From Micromonosporaceae bacterium (GTDB lineage: Bacteria > Actinomycetota > Actinomycetes > Mycobacteriales > Micromonosporaceae), in the NCBI GenBank assembly GCA_019689695.1, contig JADGHA010000058.1, positions 1-14,016 on the forward strand: 14,016 nucleotides of DNA. Reading direction: 5' to 3'. This document shows, one piece after another, positions 1 through 6,220 of this stretch (positions are counted from its first letter, which is position 1; the number at the start of each line of letters is the position of its first letter). The translations under genes were made by a program, and so were the position numbers. The notes beneath the pieces are model-generated. The model made no database searches, was not told the DNA's origin, and saw only the letters and a program-made list of their open reading frames with translations.

Positions 1-21
1 ACGGGGGCTGGCGGCGCGGGT

Positions 22-126
22 GGCGGTTGGACCCGCGAGGCGTCGGTTGTGGTCGTGGGTGGCGGTTGGACCCGCGAGGCGTCGGTTGTGGGCGTGGGTG
101 GCGGTTCGACGCGCGAGGCGTCGGTC
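22..126. repeat. 39-bp tandem repeat, two near-perfect copies plus a decayed third
   Basis: Copies at 22-60 and 61-99 differ at one base (position 53, T, versus 92, G). A third, diverged copy begins at 100 and fades after about 126, and the bases before 22 look like the tail of an earlier copy. Each unit contains ACCCGCG and, about 16 nt later, CGTGGGT, which could pair as a 7-bp stem with one G-T wobble. The unit is 13 codons long, so open frames run through it, but the low-complexity Gly/Arg translation and the lack of a ribosome binding site argue against coding. The rest of 1-231 holds nothing I recognise. Confidence 0.85.
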
Positions 127-231
127 GGGAGCGCGGCCGATACCTGCGGATCGGGCGGAATGCGGGGGATGATCTCCGTCGCCTCGTCCGGGTCTATCGC
201 CCGGTGCCGCCCTCTCCGCGGCGCGACCGGT

Positions 232-1047
232 TCAGCGCTCACGCGGCACCTCCGCATAGCGGAGGCCGGAGGTTGCGTCGTACGCCGGCACGGTCGCTTC
301 CTTGTCGTCGATGACCTCGTATCCCAGCCCGAAGTCGGCGGCGGCCTCCCGGAACAGCTGGACCCCAGGGGAGGCGTCCAGTGCCCGCCGCATCGCGGCC
401 CGGTCGCCGATCGCGGTGACCACGAACGGCGGCGAATAGACCCGGGAGTTCAGGAGCAGGGTGTTGCCCACGCAGCGGACCGCGCTGGTGGAGATGACAC
501 GTTCTCCCATGATCGACATAGCCTCCGCCCCGCCGGCCCACAGCGCGTTCACCACCGCCTGCACGTCCTGCTGGTGCACCACGAGATCATCGTTGCTCGC
601 CCCCGCCGGCCGCCTGCCGTCCGCGCGCCGGGGAGCATCGTCCAGCCGTACCGTGATCGCCGGGCCCCGCACCGCGGCCAGTCCGGCGTCGGCCCGGTAC
701 GAGTCGGCGCGGGCGCGTTGCGCGGCGACCTCCAGGTCCGGTCCGGCCAGCCGGTTGGTCAGCTGCTCCACCTCGGCGCGCAGCCGGGCCGCCTGCCGGT
801 CCGCCTCGGCGACCCGCTCCCGCCGGTCCTCGATGAGCTGGGTCAGTTCGGGGCGGCGGTCCTCCCGGAGGGAGGTCCCGTTCGCGGTCGTGGCGGTGGC
901 CGTGAACAGCAGCCCGGCCGCGGCGGCGATCAGCGGTACGCCGACCGACCAGCCCCGCCGCCGGACGGAGAGGCGGGGCGGGGAGAGCGCACCGACCGCC
1001 CGGCGCGCTGCCCGCGCCCAGGAGGAACTCCCCGGTGTGTACTCCAC
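232..1047 (-). CDS. DUF881 family membrane-anchored protein
   Basis: This 271-aa protein has a basic cytoplasmic N-terminus (about 1-33), one transmembrane segment (about 34-55), a charged, probably coiled-coil stretch (about 62-118) and a DUF881 domain (about 120-265). Most of the chain should lie outside the membrane. The biochemical role of DUF881 is not established. Known context: a DUF881 gene sits beside crgA in many actinobacteria (Rv0012 beside crgA in Mycobacterium tuberculosis), so a link to division or envelope work is inferred from position only. The start is GTG at 1047, preceded by AAGGG (1059-1055) seven bases upstream. It diverges from crgA across a 119-bp gap. Family assignment is firm; function is unknown. 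Confidence 0.88.
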   Translation of the reverse strand: MEYTPGSSSWARAARRAVGALSPPRLSVRRRGWSVGVPLIAAAAGLLFTATATTANGTSLREDRRPELTQLIEDRRERVAEADRQAARLRAEVEQLTNRLAGPDLEVAAQRARADSYRADAGLAAVRGPAITVRLDDAPRRADGRRPAGASNDDLVVHQQDVQAVVNALWAGGAEAMSIMGERVISTSAVRCVGNTLLLNSRVYSPPFVVTAIGDRAAMRRALDASPGVQLFREAAADFGLGYEVIDDKEATVPAYDATSGLRYAEVPRER

Positions 1048-1084
1048 AGCGTTACCCTTTGTCCCGGCGTCAGAACACGCCGCC

Positions 1085-1114
1085 TTGACTACGCTAGCCT
1101 TCGACCATTATTCA
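1085..1114. promoter_or_regulatory. Candidate divergent promoters between the DUF881 gene and crgA
   Basis: The block ACGCTAGCCT (1091-1100) reads as a TANNNT -10 box on both strands: TAGCCT forward (1095-1100) and TAGCGT reverse (1096-1091), sharing the central TA. A forward TTGACT (1085-1090) with an 18-bp spacer to TATTCA (1109-1114) is an alternative crgA promoter. No convincing -35 box accompanies the shared -10 pair. Which element is used cannot be decided from sequence. Confidence 0.35.
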
Positions 1115-1166
1115 GACCCCCGCGCGCCGGTCACCCGACCGATGCGCAAACTACAGGAGAATCCCC

Positions 1167-1430
1167 GTGCCAAAGTCGTCGGTCCGGAAAAAGAAGGTCT
1201 ATACGCCGCCTGCCGACGTGCGGCCGATGGCAACGGCCGCGGCGAAGCGCCCCAGCCCGGTATGGTTGCCGATCAGCGCGGTGGCGCTGATCTTGGGTGG
1301 CATCGCCTGGCTCGTCGTGTACTACCTGTCCGCGACCGCGTACCCGGTGGCGAGCTGGGGGTACTGGAACCTCGCCGTCGGCTTCGGGGCGATGGTCGCC
1401 TCCCTGATCCTGCTCTCCCGCTGGCGCTGA
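1167..1430 (+). CDS. crgA: Cell division protein CrgA
   Basis: CrgA is a small actinobacterial membrane protein that interacts with divisome and peptidoglycan-synthesis proteins and influences FtsZ-ring formation and septation. This copy has 87 aa, close to the usual size. It begins with the family's basic cytoplasmic tail (MPKSSVRKKK), followed by two transmembrane helices (about 32-54 and 66-85) around a short aromatic loop (ATAYPVASWGYWN), and ends LLSRWR. The start is GTG at 1167; AGGAGA (1155-1160) lies six bases upstream, so the start is well supported. It diverges from the DUF881 gene, the classic arrangement. It appears monocistronic, with 154 bp before the next gene. Confidence 0.95.
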   Translation: MPKSSVRKKKVYTPPADVRPMATAAAKRPSPVWLPISAVALILGGIAWLVVYYLSATAYPVASWGYWNLAVGFGAMVASLILLSRWR

Positions 1431-1515
1431 CGCCGGCCGTTGCGTGCCTGTGACGCGGTGTGGCTGCCGCGCCGGCCCGGCCTACCGGTGCGCGATACCC
1501 AACCGCGTGTTGGTG

Positions 1516-1548
1516 CCCACGTTACTCGTGGGTAACCTAGCGGCTAGG
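1516..1548. other. Stem-loop cluster between crgA and the iron-sulfur protein gene
   Basis: CCCACG (1516-1521) and CGTGGG (1527-1532) form a perfect 6-bp stem with loop TTACT. CCTAG (1536-1540) and CTAGG (1544-1548) form a second stem with loop CGG. GTTAC (1521-1525) and GTAAC (1532-1536) offer a pairing that competes with the first. There is no T-run, so this is not a textbook terminator. The second stem overlaps the candidate -10 box of the next gene, so these could equally be operator dyads. Confidence 0.4.
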
Positions 1549-1550
1549 CT
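1522..1550 (+). promoter_or_regulatory. Candidate promoter for the iron-sulfur oxidoreductase gene
   Basis: TTACTC (1522-1527), a 17-bp spacer and TAGGCT (1545-1550) resemble an actinobacterial vegetative promoter with a good TANNNT -10 and a weak -35. The predicted transcript start near 1557 leaves about 28 nt before ATG 1585, enough to include the GGAGGG site at 1569-1574. Confidence 0.45.
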
Positions 1551-1584
1551 CTGCTGACCAGTGTTACCGGAGGGTCCTCTCGCA

Positions 1585-3726
1585 ATGGGAAGCGTGCAGA
1601 TCGTCACCACGGTCGTCGCGGGTGTGGTGACGGTGGCCGCGGTCGCCTTGGCGGTCCGCGCGGTGTGGCGGATGCTGACGGTGATCCGGCTAGGGCAACC
1701 GGATCCGGGGCGGTTCGACCGCACGGGACTGCGGTTGCGGAACATGCTGGCGGAGACCCTCGGGCACACGCGGATGCTGCGGTGGACCCTGGTCGGGGCG
1801 GCGCACTGGTTCGTGATGGTCGCCTTCATCACGCTGACCACCTTGGTGCTGGAGGCGTACTTCGAGGTGGTCTCGCCCACCGGCGAGCTGCCGCTGATCG
1901 GGCACTGGTCCGGGTTCGGGCTGCTGTCGGAGTGGATCGGGCTGCTCGGCCTGGTCGGCATCGCGGTGCTGATCGTGATCCGGTTGCTGAACCTGCCCAG
2001 GCGGCGCCGGTGGTCGCGGTTCGCCGGGTCGACGTTCTGGCAGGCGTACTACGTCGAGTACACGATCCTGGTGGTGCTGGTCTGCGGCTTTCTCATCCGC
2101 GGCTTCAAGGCGGCCAACGGCGACCTGCCGTTCCCCACCTGGGCGGCGCCGATCAGCCACGGCCTGGGTTCGATCCTGCCGGCGAGTACGGCGGCGGTCA
2201 GCACGGCGGCGCTGGTGAAGATCCTGGTGTCGATGGCGTGGCTGATCACGATCGCCGTGAACGTGACGATGGGGGTCGCCTGGCACCGGTTCACCGCGTT
2301 CTTCAACATCTTCTTCAAGCGTGACCCGGGGCGGGCCGGGTCCGGGCTGGGCGGGCTGCGGCCGATGATGTCCGGCGGGAAGCCGCTGGACTTCGAGCAG
2401 GCGGACCCGGAGACCGACCAGTTCGGCGTGGCCGCGGTGGAGCAGTTCACCTGGAAGGGTCTGCTGGACTTCACCACCTGCACCGAGTGCGGGCGCTGCC
2501 AGTCGCAGTGTCCGGCGTGGAACACCGGCAAGCCGCTGTCACCGAAGCTGCTGGTGCTCTCCCTGCGGGACCACGCGTACGCCAAGGCGCCCTACGTGCT
2601 GGCCGGTGGCGGCAGGACGCCGGACGGTGAGGAGAAGGCGACCCCGGAGCAACTGGCCGGGGTCGACGCGCTGGCGTTGGCCGAGGCGCAGCGGCCGCTG
2701 ATCGGCGATGCGGAATCCGGTGGGGTGATCGACCCGGACGTGCTGTGGTCGTGCACCACTTGCGGGGCGTGCGTGGAGCAGTGCCCGGTGGACATCGAGC
2801 ACGTGGACCACATCGTGGACATGCGCCGGTACCAGGTGCTGATCGAGTCGAGCTTCCCGCCGGAGGCGGGGGTGATGCTGCGCAACCTGGAGTCCAAGGG
2901 CAACCCGTGGGGCGCGCCGCCGGCGACCCGGGAGGACTGGACCCGCGGGCTCGACTTCGAGGTGCCGCGGGTGGCCGACGGCGGCGAGTTCGAGTACCTG
3001 TTCTGGGTCGGCTGCGCGGGTGCGTTCGACGACCGGGCGCGCAAGACCACCCAGGCGGTGGCCACGCTGCTGCACGAGGCGGGGGTGTCCTTCGCCATCC
3101 TGGGCAACGGGGAGACCTGCACCGGCGACCCGGCCCGGCGGCTGGGCAACGAGTTCGTCTTCCAGACGCTCGCGCAGCAGAACGTGGAGACGTTGCAGCA
3201 GGCCGGCGTGACGAAGATCGTGGCGACCTGCCCGCACTGCCTCAACACCCTGGCCAACGAGTACGGCCAGCTGGGCGGGAACTTCCAGGTGCTGCACCAC
3301 ACCCAGCTGCTGGCGCAGCTGGTGGCGGAGGGCAGGTTGACCCCGGTGCAGCCGGTGGACGGCGGCATCACCTACCACGACCCGTGCTACCTGGGCCGAC
3401 ACAACCGCATCTTCACCCCGCCCCGCGAGGTGCTCGGGGCTGCGGCTGGTCCCATCCGCGAAATGCCCCGCAACTCGGAACGGTCGTTCTGCTGTGGAGC
3501 GGGCGGGGCTCGCATGTGGATGGAGGAGCGGATCGGCAAACGCATCAACATCGAACGGGTGCAGGAGGCGCTCTCCACCGGGGCGCATACCGTCGCGGTC
3601 GGCTGCCCGTTCTGCATGACAATGCTCTCCGACGGGGTGAACAGCACGGCTCCGGGCCAGGCCGAGGTGGTCGACGTCGCCACCGTCCTGCTCAACGCCG
3701 TCAAGAAGGCTGAGCCGGCAGGCTAG
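1585..3726 (+). CDS. Membrane-anchored iron-sulfur oxidoreductase, HdrD/EtfD-like
   Basis: This 713-aa protein joins an N-terminal membrane domain of about five helices (roughly 5-27, 68-90, 105-132, 152-175, 208-232) to a ferredoxin-like domain and two CCG domains. The 4Fe-4S motifs are C299/C302/C305/C309 (CTECGRCQSQCP) and C390/C393/C396/C400 (CTTCGACVEQCP). CCG domain 1 carries C477, C512, C549 and C552; domain 2 carries C601, C636, C637, C674 and C677 (HDPCYLGRH, CCGAGGARMW, GCPFC). This matches the actinobacterial family of M. tuberculosis Rv0338c (EtfD), proposed to pass electrons from electron-transfer flavoprotein, and so from acyl-CoA dehydrogenases, to menaquinone. I chose ATG 1585 because GGAGGG lies at 1569-1574; an in-frame GTG at 1561 would lie upstream of that site. 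No flavoprotein gene is nearby, so the partner is inferred. Its TAG stop overlaps the convergent regulator's stop. Confidence 0.9.
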   Translation: MGSVQIVTTVVAGVVTVAAVALAVRAVWRMLTVIRLGQPDPGRFDRTGLRLRNMLAETLGHTRMLRWTLVGAAHWFVMVAFITLTTLVLEAYFEVVSPTGELPLIGHWSGFGLLSEWIGLLGLVGIAVLIVIRLLNLPRRRRWSRFAGSTFWQAYYVEYTILVVLVCGFLIRGFKAANGDLPFPTWAAPISHGLGSILPASTAAVSTAALVKILVSMAWLITIAVNVTMGVAWHRFTAFFNIFFKRDPGRAGSGLGGLRPMMSGGKPLDFEQADPETDQFGVAAVEQFTWKGLLDFTTCTECGRCQSQCPAWNTGKPLSPKLLVLSLRDHAYAKAPYVLAGGGRTPDGEEKATPEQLAGVDALALAEAQRPLIGDAESGGVIDPDVLWSCTTCGACVEQCPVDIEHVDHIVDMRRYQVLIESSFPPEAGVMLRNLESKGNPWGAPPATREDWTRGLDFEVPRVADGGEFEYLFWVGCAGAFDDRARKTTQAVATLLHEAGVSFAILGNGETCTGDPARRLGNEFVFQTLAQQNVETLQQAGVTKIVATCPHCLNTLANEYGQLGGNFQVLHHTQLLAQLVAEGRLTPVQPVDGGITYHDPCYLGRHNRIFTPPREVLGAAAGPIREMPRNSERSFCCGAGGARMWMEERIGKRINIERVQEALSTGAHTVAVGCPFCMTMLSDGVNSTAPGQAEVVDVATVLLNAVKKAEPAG

Positions 3727-4583
3727 CCGGTGCTGGCCTCGGCTCGGCGGGGGTCCAGGTCCGGGGCGGCGAGACTGGCGAGGAGCTGGAGGGCCTGTTC
3801 GGAGGCGCTGCCCGGCTCGGCGTGGTATGCGACGAGCGACTGGCCCTCGGCGCCGTTGACGGCGAACGTCTGGTAGCCGAGGGTGAGCTCGCCGACCATC
3901 GGGTGGACGAAGCGCTTGGTGCCGCTGGTGCGCACCAGCACGTCGTGCCGTGCCCACAGGCGCCGGAAGTCCTCGCTCTTCAGCGACAGCTCGCCGACCA
4001 GCTCGGTCAGCCTCGGGTCGTCCAGGTCGGTGCCGGCCGTCGCACGCAGGCTGGCTACCGTGTCGCGGGCAACCGCCTCCCAGTCCGGGTAGGAGGTGCG
4101 GGCGGACGGGTCGAGGAAGACCACCCGCACCTGGTTCTGTCCCTTCACCGAGCACGGGTTGAGGGCCCCGGCGATCGGGTTGTTCGCGAGCACGTCCAGG
4201 TACCGGCCGAGAACCAGGGCGGGCGTCTGCGTCCAGCTGTTGATGAGCCGGCTGAGACCCGGGCTGACCCGCTCCGGACGGCGCGCCGCGCGGCGGCGCC
4301 GGGTGGCCGGGCGGGCGAGTTCGCGCATGTACGCCACCGCGTCGTCGTCCAGGCCGAGGACCCGGGCCAGCGCCTCGATCACCTGCTCCGACGGGTGCTT
4401 GTCGCGACCCTGCTCCAGGCGTACGTAGTAGTCGGCGCTGACGCCGGCCAGCATCGCCACCTCTTCGCGGCGCAGGCCCGGCACGCGCCGGCGGCCGAGA
4501 TCGTCGCGGAGCCCGACCTGCTCGGGCCGGGCCAGCTCGCGCCTGGCCCGCAGGAACTCCCCGAGCCGGTTCTCGTTGTCCAT
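3723..4583 (-). CDS. XRE-family regulator with MmyB-like ligand-binding domain
   Basis: This 286-aa protein has an N-terminal helix-turn-helix (about 7-88; core VPGLRREEVAMLAGVS then DYYVRLEQGR) and an arginine-rich linker (95-105). A C-terminal MmyB/PAS-like domain (about 108-275) shows the family hallmarks W210-A-R-H-D214, HPMVGELTLGY (227-237) and AYHAEPGS (252-259). Such proteins are DNA-binding regulators thought to sense a small hydrophobic ligand, and they very often sit divergent to a short-chain dehydrogenase gene, as here. The likely role is therefore control of its own promoter and of the dehydrogenase at 4701. ATG 4583 has no Shine-Dalgarno, but a TAGGCT -10 box ends 6 nt upstream, suggesting a leaderless mRNA. 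Its stop overlaps the convergent Fe-S gene stop in a shared CTAG (3723-3726). The ligand is unknown. Confidence 0.92.
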   Translation of the reverse strand: MDNENRLGEFLRARRELARPEQVGLRDDLGRRRVPGLRREEVAMLAGVSADYYVRLEQGRDKHPSEQVIEALARVLGLDDDAVAYMRELARPATRRRRAARRPERVSPGLSRLINSWTQTPALVLGRYLDVLANNPIAGALNPCSVKGQNQVRVVFLDPSARTSYPDWEAVARDTVASLRATAGTDLDDPRLTELVGELSLKSEDFRRLWARHDVLVRTSGTKRFVHPMVGELTLGYQTFAVNGAEGQSLVAYHAEPGSASEQALQLLASLAAPDLDPRRAEASTG

Positions 4584-4589
4584 CCGCCA

Positions 4590-4595
4590 AGCCTA
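4590..4595 (-). promoter_or_regulatory. Candidate -10 box giving a leaderless mRNA for the XRE regulator
   Basis: On the minus strand TAGGCT (4595-4590) is followed by six bases and then ATG at 4583, so initiation would fall on or next to the start codon. No ribosome binding site is visible (upstream bases CTTGGCGG). This spacing is typical of leaderless actinobacterial genes. A -35 box is not evident. Confidence 0.5.
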
Positions 4596-4644
4596 GGCAC
4601 GGGATCCGGCGGCGACGGTGGCCCCGCCGCTACCAGGATCACCA

Positions 4645-4657
4645 CCACCAGGGGTGG
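4645..4657. promoter_or_regulatory. Candidate operator in the XRE/SDR divergent promoter region
   Basis: CCACC-AGG-GGTGG is a 13-bp dyad (5-bp arms, 3-bp centre) inside a longer repetitive stretch (4632-4660) containing ACCAGG twice and CACC several times. It lies 44 bp upstream of the dehydrogenase ATG and 62 bp upstream of the regulator ATG, a sensible place for the regulator to control both genes. Binding is inference. Confidence 0.4.
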
Positions 4658-4700
4658 CAGGAAACTGGTTGCCCGCGTTGGGTGCCGCGAGAGTCGAGCC

Positions 4701-5459
4701 ATGAACACGAACGACCACACCCTGACCGGCCGCGTCGCGGTCGTCACCGGCGCCACCAGCGGCATCGGCGCGGCCACCGCCCGCCGGCTCGCCGCGGAGG
4801 GCGCCGCTGTCGGACTCATCGGCCGGCGCGAGGAGCGGCTCAAGGAGCTCGCCATCGCCATCGGCGAGGCGGCCGTGCCGGTCGCCGCCGACGTGTCCGA
4901 CCAGGAGTCCGTCTACGCGGCGGCCAGCGTCATCCGGGCCCAGCTGGGCCGGGTCGACCTGGTCGTGGCGAACGCCGGCGTGATGCTGCCGGCGCCGTTC
5001 GAGTCGGCCGACACCGTCGAGTGGGACCGGATGGTCGGCACGAACGTCAGCGGTCTGCTCTACACCGGCCGGGCGTTCGCGAATGACCTGATCGCCGCGG
5101 CCGAGGAGGGAGGCCCGGCCGACCTCGTCCACGTCGGATCCATCGGCGGGCACCTGATCCTCCCCTCCTACGCTGTGTACTTCGCGACGAAGGCGGCTGT
5201 CGCCCACCTGACCCGCAACCTCCGCGCGGAACTGGGCCCCCGGGGCGTACGAGTGAAGAATGTCGAGCCCGGCCTCGTGAGCACCGAGTTGGCGGACCAC
5301 ATAACCGACGCCGATGCCAAGGAGTCCCTGGCCCGGTGGCGCGAGGAGGTAGCGCCGCTGCCTGCCACGGATATCGCGGACGCCATCGCGTACGCGGTGG
5401 CCGCCCCGCCGCGGATGAACGTCGCCGAGCTCATCGTCCTGCCCACCCGGCAGGGTTAG
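4701..5459 (+). CDS. Short-chain dehydrogenase/reductase, classical type
   Basis: This 252-aa single-domain Rossmann enzyme shows every classical SDR element: the nucleotide loop TGATSGIG (16-23), NAG (91-93), catalytic S147, and Y160-F-A-T-K164. GRREERL after the second strand (R42, R43, R46) favours NADP(H). The C-terminal half carries the usual VEPGLVSTEL segment. The substrate cannot be told from sequence; it should be a soluble carbonyl/alcohol oxidoreductase. ATG 4701 is chosen because it starts exactly at the fold, with a weak GAGAG site (4689-4693) upstream. The frame stays open far upstream only because it is antisense to the regulator. It is divergent from the XRE/MmyB regulator, a common pairing that implies control by it. 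Its TAG overlaps the stop of the convergent response-regulator gene by 4 bp. Confidence 0.95.
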   Translation: MNTNDHTLTGRVAVVTGATSGIGAATARRLAAEGAAVGLIGRREERLKELAIAIGEAAVPVAADVSDQESVYAAASVIRAQLGRVDLVVANAGVMLPAPFESADTVEWDRMVGTNVSGLLYTGRAFANDLIAAAEEGGPADLVHVGSIGGHLILPSYAVYFATKAAVAHLTRNLRAELGPRGVRVKNVEPGLVSTELADHITDADAKESLARWREEVAPLPATDIADAIAYAVAAPPRMNVAELIVLPTRQG

Positions 5460-6220
5460 CGGCTCCAGTCCTGCTTGGCGGCGCGGACCAGCTTGTCCTT
5501 CAGGTCCCGGGTGTGCCGGCGGGACACCGGCAGCTCAACCCCGTCGATCACGACCACGTACCCCGATCCGGTCAGGCGCAGCTCGGCGATGAGCCGCAGC
5601 TGCACCAGGTACGAGCGGTGGATCCGGGCGAACCCGGCGTCCGCCCAGCGCTCGGCGAGCGTGGTCAGCGGGACGCGTACCAGGTGCGAGCCGTCCGCGG
5701 TGTGCAGGCGGGCGTAGTCGCCCTGCGCCTCCACCCAGCGCACCGCGGACCTCGGCAGCAGCCGCGTGGTCCCGGCCAGCTCCACCGGGATCGTGGGGTC
5801 GTCCTCCCGGCGTGCGGCGCCGGCCGGATGGCTGGCCACCACCCGGGAGCCGACCACCCGGCGCAGTGACTCGGCCAGGCGCTCGGCGCGGACCGGCTTG
5901 CGGACGTAGTCGGTGACGCCCAGGTCGAAGGCGTCCACCGCGCCGTCGTCGTACGCGGTGACGAACACGATCGCCGGTGGCCGGGCGAACCGGTGCAGGA
6001 CCCGGGCGAGCTCCATGCCGTCCAGGCCGGGCATCCGGATGTCCAGGAAGACCGCGTCCACGTCGACGTCGCGCAGCACGCGCAGCGCCTCGGTGGCGTC
6101 CGACGCGGTATGCACGGCCGACACCCGGGGGTCGTTGCGCAGCAGGTACGCCAGCTCGTCCAGCGCCGGCGGCTCGTCGTCCACGGCGAGCACGCGCAGG
6201 AAACTGCCCGACAGGCTCAT
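5456..6220 (-). CDS. LytTR-family response regulator
   Basis: This 254-aa protein has an N-terminal receiver domain (about 8-125) with acidic pair D14/D15, phospho-acceptor D60 in FLDIRMPG, T88 and K108, followed by a linker and a C-terminal LytTR DNA-binding domain (about 145-248; WVEAQGDYARLHT, FARIHRSYLVQL, LPVSRRHTRDLK). It is the output half of the two-component system with the kinase just upstream: its ATG overlaps the kinase TGA as ATGA (6220-6217), which implies translational coupling, and no independent ribosome site is clear. LytTR regulators commonly control envelope, polysaccharide or transport genes, and the co-transcribed glycan-priming enzyme is a plausible target or signal source. 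The gene ends TAA, overlapping the convergent dehydrogenase stop. Confidence 0.96.
   Translation of the reverse strand: MSLSGSFLRVLAVDDEPPALDELAYLLRNDPRVSAVHTASDATEALRVLRDVDVDAVFLDIRMPGLDGMELARVLHRFARPPAIVFVTAYDDGAVDAFDLGVTDYVRKPVRAERLAESLRRVVGSRVVASHPAGAARREDDPTIPVELAGTTRLLPRSAVRWVEAQGDYARLHTADGSHLVRVPLTTLAERWADAGFARIHRSYLVQLRLIAELRLTGSGYVVVIDGVELPVSRRHTRDLKDKLVRAAKQDWSR

Noticed and set aside
1..231. CRISPR array or insertion-sequence end
   Set aside because: The repeats abut directly with no spacers, and there are no terminal inverted repeats or transposase.
27..1290. Long forward open frames through the repeat and across the DUF881 gene
   Set aside because: Low-complexity Arg/Gly/Pro translations, no ribosome site, and antisense to a recognisable DUF881 protein; a normal effect of high GC content.
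2539..4590. A 683-codon reverse frame covering the Fe-S gene and the regulator
   Set aside because: It is out of frame with the MmyB-like regulator and antisense to the Fe-S protein; no family features and strongly Arg/Pro/Gly-biased.
3822..4700. N-terminal extension of the dehydrogenase frame
   Set aside because: It is antisense to the regulator and adds no recognisable domain; the SDR fold begins right after ATG 4701.
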